Shown here one piece after another: positions 6,833 to 10,808 of a stretch of 10,808 nt of DNA. Where the stretch lies: positions 1-10,808 of the forward strand of contig JADFGB010000017.1 of NCBI GenBank assembly GCA_022567875.1. Reading direction: 5' to 3'. This stretch comes from Bacteroidota bacterium (lineage in GTDB: Bacteria; Bacteroidota; Ignavibacteria; Ignavibacteriales; Ignavibacteriaceae). Below the pieces are notes generated by a model that worked only from the letters and a program-made list of their open reading frames with translations, was not told where the DNA came from and did not search any database. A program made the translations under genes and the position numbers. Numbering within the stretch: the first letter of the stretch is position 1; every line of letters begins with the position of its first letter.

Positions 6833-7654
6833 ATGACAAAAGTTATATCCGTAGCTGTTCCAAAGGGGGGTGTTGGTAAATCTACTACTGCAGTAAATTT
6901 AGCTGCCAGTTTTGCAGTAGCAGAAAAGAAAACATTATTAATTGATTTTGACTCAACTGGATCAAGTACAATTTGTTTCGGTTTTGACAGTAAAGATATT
7001 ATTGGAAATATCTTTGATGTATTGAGTTTTAAAATAGCAATTGGTGAAGTAATTTGTAAAACTGACCTTTCCAATTTAGATTTAATACCATCTAAGATTC
7101 AATCTACCGATGAAGAAAGACTGCACAAAATCACTAATAACTTTCTTCTCTTTAGTAATATTTTACAAGAGGAACAATTTGCAATATATGATTATATCAT
7201 AATTGATTGCCCACCATATTTACAAGGACTTACAACTATTTCTTTGATTAGTTCTGATTCTGTTATTTTGCCTGTAAAAGCAGGCAAGTTCTCTTTAACT
7301 TCCATCAGCAAAATGATTGAATATATCGAATGGATAAAATCCAGATATAATTCTCGTTTAACAGTAGAAGGAATTCTCTTAACGATGTACGAACCAAATA
7401 CAATTGCATGGAAAAAAACTTCTAAAATGCTAGATGAGAATTATGGTGATTTGGTTTTTGATACAGTCATCCCCCGAAACACAACTCTTTGTGAAAGTGA
7501 GTTTTTTGGTAAACCTGGTGTTTTAATCAATTGTAATTCATCTGGGGCAAAAGCTTATTTACAATTTGCACAAGAGATAATGTCAAAGGAAACAATCAAC
7601 AAACACGAACCAATAGTATTGAATGTAGCTTATAGTATAGGTTTGAGTCATTAG
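6833..7654 (+). CDS. Solo ParA/Soj-family partition ATPase
   Basis: A 273-residue P-loop ATPase of the ParA/MinD class, which forms ATP-dependent dimers on DNA to position plasmids, chromosomes or protein cargo. The deviant Walker A KGGVGKST (11-18) carries the signature Lys11 and the catalytic Lys16. Walker A' is L-L-I-D-F-D-S-T-G-S-S (35-45), with Ser-Thr in place of the usual Pro-Gln. Walker B is Y-I-I-I-D-C-P-P (121-128). The C-terminal block V-F-D-T-V-I-P-R-N (208-216) and G-A-K-A-Y-L (238-243) is typical of Soj-like ParA. There is no N-terminal DNA-binding extension. ATG at 6833 is chosen over a TTG six bases earlier because AGGA sits eight bases before it. No parB or centromere-like repeat is nearby, so a chromosome-segregation role is unlikely. 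It faces a toxin-antitoxin-like pair. Confidence 0.88.
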   Translation: MTKVISVAVPKGGVGKSTTAVNLAASFAVAEKKTLLIDFDSTGSSTICFGFDSKDIIGNIFDVLSFKIAIGEVICKTDLSNLDLIPSKIQSTDEERLHKITNNFLLFSNILQEEQFAIYDYIIIDCPPYLQGLTTISLISSDSVILPVKAGKFSLTSISKMIEYIEWIKSRYNSRLTVEGILLTMYEPNTIAWKKTSKMLDENYGDLVFDTVIPRNTTLCESEFFGKPGVLINCNSSGAKAYLQFAQEIMSKETINKHEPIVLNVAYSIGLSH

Positions 7655-7695
7655 TCGATCTTTAATAATAATTTGTGGATGAGCAGGTTATTACT

Positions 7696-7908
7696 TCAAT
7701 TTTTTAGTTTCAATTTCTCTATTTTTTGATCTAATTCTTCAATTGTTTCAAAAATTTTTTCCATCTCTTCTTCATCAATGTATGTCTCTTTACATTCAGA
7801 GCAAACAAAAGCAGGAAGTTTCTTTATATCTAAATTATAATCGGTTCGTTTAATATTAAAAACAACATAATCAATAAACATATCATTGTAACATTTCAAA
7901 CATTCCAT
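7696..7908 (-). CDS. YgiT-type zinc-finger protein, probable antitoxin
   Basis: A 70-residue protein with a C-x2-C ... C-x2-C zinc-binding pattern (Cys3, Cys6, Cys36, Cys39), followed by an acidic, then basic helical tail (45-70) likely to form a coiled coil. The layout matches the YgiT/MqsA N-terminal zinc finger. The helix-turn-helix domain of full MqsA is missing, so this short form may neutralise its partner without repressing transcription, or may rely on the partner. Its ATG lies within the 3' end of the DUF4258 gene: the genes overlap by 13 bases (7896-7908) in different frames, arguing for one mRNA and coupled translation. Gene order is toxin first, antitoxin second, as in mqsRA. The antitoxin role is inferred from family and context; the zinc-finger call itself is well supported. 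Confidence 0.8.
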   Translation of the reverse strand: MECLKCYNDMFIDYVVFNIKRTDYNLDIKKLPAFVCSECKETYIDEEEMEKIFETIEELDQKIEKLKLKN

Positions 7909-8225
7909 ATATCTTCTCTGTTTTTAGAATTTTCATCCCATTTTTTTTCTTCAGGCAGATATGCAGTAATTATTTGAAGGAAGTTCTTAGTAGGATAACA
8001 GACTAAATGTATAGGCCTATTTTCATTGCCCCTTCCACTTATTAAACAGGTGTGTCCACGTATATCAAAAGGGTAATCTTCAATTAGATCACAATTTTTT
8101 ATTACTTTATGGATCTCATTAGGAGATATCATTCTGTATTGTTTAACACACTGTTGCGCCGAATGCAGCGTAAATAAAATATTTTTATCTGCTGATTGTT
8201 GTATTTTTAGTATTAAATCATCCAT
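7896..8225 (-). CDS. DUF4258 protein, probable toxin of a toxin-antitoxin pair
   Basis: A 109-residue protein with the DUF4258 pattern as I know it: F-T-L-H-S-A-Q-Q (18-25), the helix I-S-P-N-E-I-H-K-V-I (33-42), I-E-D-Y-P (48-52), then L-I-S-G-R-G (61-66), R-P-I-H-L-V-C (70-76), and a final I-I-T-A-Y-L-P-E (85-92) close to a Trp. The conserved His in H-S-A and in P-I-H are candidate active-site residues. The family resembles small RNase-type toxins and often sits beside YgiT-type zinc-finger genes, which is the arrangement here. It is the first gene of the pair. On the minus strand, TATATTTA (complement of 8255-8262) is one mismatch from the TAnnTTTG promoter box. Toxicity and RNA cleavage are inference. 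Typical C-terminal length; no truncation seen. Confidence 0.78.
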   Translation of the reverse strand: MDDLILKIQQSADKNILFTLHSAQQCVKQYRMISPNEIHKVIKNCDLIEDYPFDIRGHTCLISGRGNENRPIHLVCYPTKNFLQIITAYLPEEKKWDENSKNREDIWNV

Positions 8226-8349
8226 ATATTTAATGTAAATTCTTATAAGCAGAGTAAATATAAAAAATAAGTAGAATAAATTAAATTATTCCCTTGTAAG
8301 ATTAAAACTCTAATTTTAGATTAAAGTTAAATTTTAAAATAATCTACAT
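8226..8349. promoter_or_regulatory. Divergent promoter region between the DUF4258/YgiT pair and the surface-protein gene
   Basis: 124 very AT-rich bases between divergent genes, so promoters for both should lie here. Weak TAnnTTTG-like boxes occur on the minus strand (complement of 8255-8262) and on the plus strand (TAATTTTA, 8311-8318). An in-frame stop at 8335-8337 limits how far upstream the surface-protein gene can begin. No strong operator palindrome is visible. Confidence 0.3.
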
Positions 8350-10808
8350 TTGAAATTCATAAATCGACTAAAGATAATTTGTGTATTTATTTTTCTATTT
8401 CAATTAAATAGCTATGCACAAAATAACTTCAAATACATAACACACACTGATACATTGTTAATCAGTTATGAAAATTTATATAAAGTATCCGGACTTACGA
8501 TAATACCATCAACTGAAACTATTTACTTAAACAACAAAAAACTCAATAGAAATGAATATAGTTTTACTTATTCAAAAGGTGTATTTACCCTTTCAGATTT
8601 GCTCCATTACTCAATTTATGATACTATAATTATTGTATATAAATCATTGAGATTAGCATTAAATAAAGAATATAAAAGAAGAACACTAATAAGGAAATTA
8701 GATAGAACAAAAATTGACAGTGTAAGTTATATAGTTATAGAGACTACATCTTTAACCGAAGAATCTATTTTTGGAAGAAATATGCAAAGAAGTGGAACTA
8801 TTGTAAGAGGGTTTACTTTCGGCACAACAAAAGATTTCTCTTTAAACAGCGGACTGAGATTACAACTTTCCGGATGGTTATCTGATGATATTGAACTTGT
8901 TGCAGCTTTGACAGATGAAAATACACCCATTCAACCGGAGGGCAACACAGAGAGATTGGAAGAGCTTGATAAAGTTTTTATCCAGCTAAAACATCCAAAT
9001 GCTCAGGGTACTTTCGGTGACTATTTTGTGAAAAGACAAACAGGTGAATTCGGAAAAATTGATAGAAAATTACAAGGACTAAAAGGTGAGTTTAATTATA
9101 AATCCTCTGCTGGTTTTATTTCTTTTGCAAGTTCAAAAGGAAAATTTAATACAAATTCTTTTAACGGTCAGGATGGAGTCCAGGGGCCATACAGATTAAA
9201 TGGTATCAATAATGAACCCGATATTATAGTAATTGCCGGAACAGAAAAAGTTTATGTTGACGGTATTCTGCAAAAGAGAGGTGAACATAATGATTATGTA
9301 ATTGAATATGGTAATGCCCAAATTACATTTACTCCAAATAAACTAATTACAATAGACAGTAGAATCAATGTGGACTTTGAGTATACTGATAGAAGATATT
9401 CAAGAAATTTTTTCGGTGCAGGAGGTGTCACTAAATTATTTAATAATAAACTTGAACTTAATTTTCAATATATAAGAGAAGGTGATAATCAAAACGCACC
9501 GATTGATATATTACTGACGGACACAGATAAAGAAATTCTAAGAAATGCCGGAGATGATATCAACAAGGCAACAAAGTCTGGCATTTCTCTTGCGCCTAAA
9601 GATTCAAATGGTATAAGGCAGGGTAGGTATGAAAAAATTGATACTCTGATAAACAACAAACCTTTTACTTTTTATAGGTATAATCCGGGTAACCCACATT
9701 CAATTTTCAATGTTGCATATAGTTTTATTGGTTCAGGGGATGGTGATTATTTACGTGAGAGTTTAGGTGTGTTTAAGTTTGTAGGAATTGGAAAGGGGAC
9801 ATACTTACCACTTATATTTATACCTGTTCCGCGATTAAATCAAGTAGGTAATTTTTTACTTACTTATAAACCTTTAGATGGGATTGACCTTAGCTTTGAG
9901 TATTCTGGTAGTATTATTGATAGGAACAGATTCTCCGATTTGAATGATAATAATAATTTTGGTTCGGCAAGAAATATTCATTTAAATATTTCTCCACAAA
10001 AAATAAATATAGGTGATTTTAAACTCGGCAAAATAGGGCTAACATATAAAGACAGATTCATTAGCAAAAAATACAGTCCTATTGATAGAATAAATACAAT
10101 TGAATTTAACAGAGATTATAACCTTAATTCTTCTCTATCTAATTTAGACCAAAATTTAAGAGAATTAAATATTTTGTACATATCTTCAAAAAAAATAACT
10201 ATTAATTCATTCTTCGGATTTTTAAGACAAGGTTCACTCTTCAAATCAGATAGGTATAAAAATACTATCCAGTATAATAATGGTAATGATATAAATGCTT
10301 TTTATAATATTGATTTTGTTAAAACAGAAAATATAAATTTTACATCAAAGTGGATACGGCAGGATGGGGAAGGTAGAATCAATATTTTTGGACTAATATA
10401 CGGTCTTAATTATTTAGCTGAAAATAAAGAAGAATTTAATTTAAATTCAGATTCATTATTGGACGGCAGCCTCAAGTATTATGAATATGCTCCATCTATA
10501 TCTTACGAAAAAATAAGTGGTTTAAAATTATCCATTAAATATTCTTTCAGGAAAGATTATGCTGCATTATCCGGGAATCTGGTAGAACAAGCAAATTCAC
10601 AGGGACAATTTTACGAGATTGATTACAGAGGCAATCTTTCGAGATTGGTTGAGCCGTTGAGCGTCCCCGATCTGATGGATTTCTTGGCGGCGGCAGACTA
10701 CACCCGCTGGGGCCTCACAACCCTGCTGTACAAGTCGGGTCCGATTGGAGGACCCGTCAGGGCCCATCTTGAGACAGACATCTTGCAGGGAGCTACCGAT
10801 CTCACTCC
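8350..10808 (+). CDS. Large secreted beta-rich protein, probably outer-membrane (3' end outside the window)
   Basis: An open frame of 819 codons from a TTG at 8350 to the window end. TTG is chosen because an in-frame stop lies at 8335-8337, the next in-frame ATG is far inside (about 8780), and TTG gives a proper signal peptide: basic start, hydrophobic I-I-C-V-F-I-F-L-F (9-17) and a Y-A-Q cleavage site near residues 22-24. No Shine-Dalgarno site is seen. A well-ordered block at about 137-250 includes E-S-I-F-G-R, L-T-D-E-N-T-P-I-Q-P-E-G-N, G-T-F-G-D-Y (220-225) and G-K-I-D-R-K-L-Q-G. From memory it is shared with long uncharacterised surface proteins of Ignavibacteria-like genomes. Beyond it are many short alternating strands rich in Asn, Tyr and Phe, consistent with a beta-barrel or beta-sheet surface protein. 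I cannot name a function. From about residue 764 (base 10641) composition changes abruptly; see the separate entry. Confidence 0.75.
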   Translation, partial: MKFINRLKIICVFIFLFQLNSYAQNNFKYITHTDTLLISYENLYKVSGLTIIPSTETIYLNNKKLNRNEYSFTYSKGVFTLSDLLHYSIYDTIIIVYKSLRLALNKEYKRRTLIRKLDRTKIDSVSYIVIETTSLTEESIFGRNMQRSGTIVRGFTFGTTKDFSLNSGLRLQLSGWLSDDIELVAALTDENTPIQPEGNTERLEELDKVFIQLKHPNAQGTFGDYFVKRQTGEFGKIDRKLQGLKGEFNYKSSAGFISFASSKGKFNTNSFNGQDGVQGPYRLNGINNEPDIIVIAGTEKVYVDGILQKRGEHNDYVIEYGNAQITFTPNKLITIDSRINVDFEYTDRRYSRNFFGAGGVTKLFNNKLELNFQYIREGDNQNAPIDILLTDTDKEILRNAGDDINKATKSGISLAPKDSNGIRQGRYEKIDTLINNKPFTFYRYNPGNPHSIFNVAYSFIGSGDGDYLRESLGVFKFVGIGKGTYLPLIFIPVPRLNQVGNFLLTYKPLDGIDLSFEYSGSIIDRNRFSDLNDNNNFGSARNIHLNISPQKINIGDFKLGKIGLTYKDRFISKKYSPIDRINTIEFNRDYNLNSSLSNLDQNLRELNILYISSKKITINSFFGFLRQGSLFKSDRYKNTIQYNNGNDINAFYNIDFVKTENINFTSKWIRQDGEGRINIFGLIYGLNYLAENKEEFNLNSDSLLDGSLKYYEYAPSISYEKISGLKLSIKYSFRKDYAALSGNLVEQANSQGQFYEIDYRGNLSRLVEPLSVPDLMDFLAAADYTRWGLTTLLYKSGPIGGPVRAHLETDILQGATDLT
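10641..10808 (+). other. GC-rich terminal segment inside the surface-protein frame: chimeric join or foreign insert
   Basis: By hand count 10651-10808 is about 61% GC (96 of 158 bases), whereas the preceding kilobases are near 30%. Codon use switches with it, from AAA, ATT and TTA to CTG, CCC, GTC and GCC. The reading frame stays open across the switch and gives plausible protein (for example L-S-V-P-D-L-M-D-F-L, then R-W-G-L-T-T-L-L-Y-K), with none of the Asn/Lys richness seen before. The octamer CGAGATTG occurs at 10614-10621 and again at 10640-10647, right at the change, a possible microhomology at a join. The source of the segment is not recognised. Confidence 0.65.

Noticed and set aside
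6793..7074. A 93-codon minus-strand frame over the start of parA
   Set aside because: Antisense to the Walker motifs of ParA; shadow.
7655..7695. Possible bidirectional terminator between convergent parA and the zinc-finger gene
   Set aside because: Only a six-base TAATAA/TTATTA stem with a 16-base loop and no GC pairs; too weak to call.
8727..8930. A 67-codon minus-strand frame in the surface-protein gene
   Set aside because: Antisense to its best ordered block; no start signal or similarity.
1..10808. CRISPR array, tRNA, rRNA, transposase or integrase
   Set aside because: Looked for on both strands; no regularly spaced repeats, cloverleaf, rRNA motif or recombinase motif was seen.

Overview
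The window is AT-rich, roughly 30-35% GC by eye except for its last ~165 bases, and reads as a bacterial chromosome fragment. The organism is probably from the Bacteroidota/Chlorobiota/Ignavibacteriota side of bacteria. Reasons are the Lys/Asn/Ile-rich proteins, few Shine-Dalgarno sites, TAnnTTTG-like promoter boxes, a signal peptide ending in a Y-A-Q type site, and a surface protein resembling families I associate with Ignavibacteria. This assignment is inference; no rRNA or marker gene confirms it.

Layout, left to right. (a) 1-1359, minus strand: the N-terminal part of a YdeI/OmpD-associated family protein leaves the window at base 1. Next to it is a complete lipoprotein with seven TolB/PD40-like beta-propeller repeats. 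(b) 1360-1663: a 304-base gap between divergent genes, with a short GC-richer palindrome beside the lipoprotein start. (c) 1664-4871, plus strand: a compact housekeeping cluster of a YbbR/CdaR-like membrane-anchored protein, thymidylate kinase (tmk) and a PDZ-containing S41 C-terminal processing peptidase, with gaps of 21 and 1 bases. (d) 4872-5030: a spacer with hairpins that looks like a decayed dispersed palindromic repeat. (e) 5031-6660: an intact FAD-linked glycolate/D-lactate oxidase subunit (glcD), overlapped by the start of a glcF relic. The relic has lost two of the four cysteines of its first [4Fe-4S] motif and everything downstream. (f) 6661-8225: an accessory block with a solo ParA-family ATPase (plus) facing a two-gene minus-strand module, a DUF4258 protein and a YgiT-type zinc-finger protein, that looks like a toxin-antitoxin pair. 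(g) 8350-10808: a large secreted, probably outer-membrane beta-rich protein starting at TTG and open at the window end.

How the parts relate. CdaR-like protein, Tmk and the S41 protease form one likely transcription unit for envelope and nucleotide housekeeping. GlcD would normally hand electrons to GlcF, so the broken glcF suggests that GlcD is orphaned, uses another iron-sulphur partner, or is on its way out. ParA and a toxin-antitoxin-like pair are both plasmid-maintenance functions. They start just after the point where glcF stops being recognisable, so the block may be the remnant of an integrated element that replaced the rest of glcF.

Two observations deserve most attention: the eroded glcF head with its ParA/TA neighbours, and the abrupt jump to about 60% GC from about base 10641 inside the open surface-protein frame. 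That jump is either an assembly chimera at the contig end or a real foreign segment. I do not see a clearly new multi-gene system.
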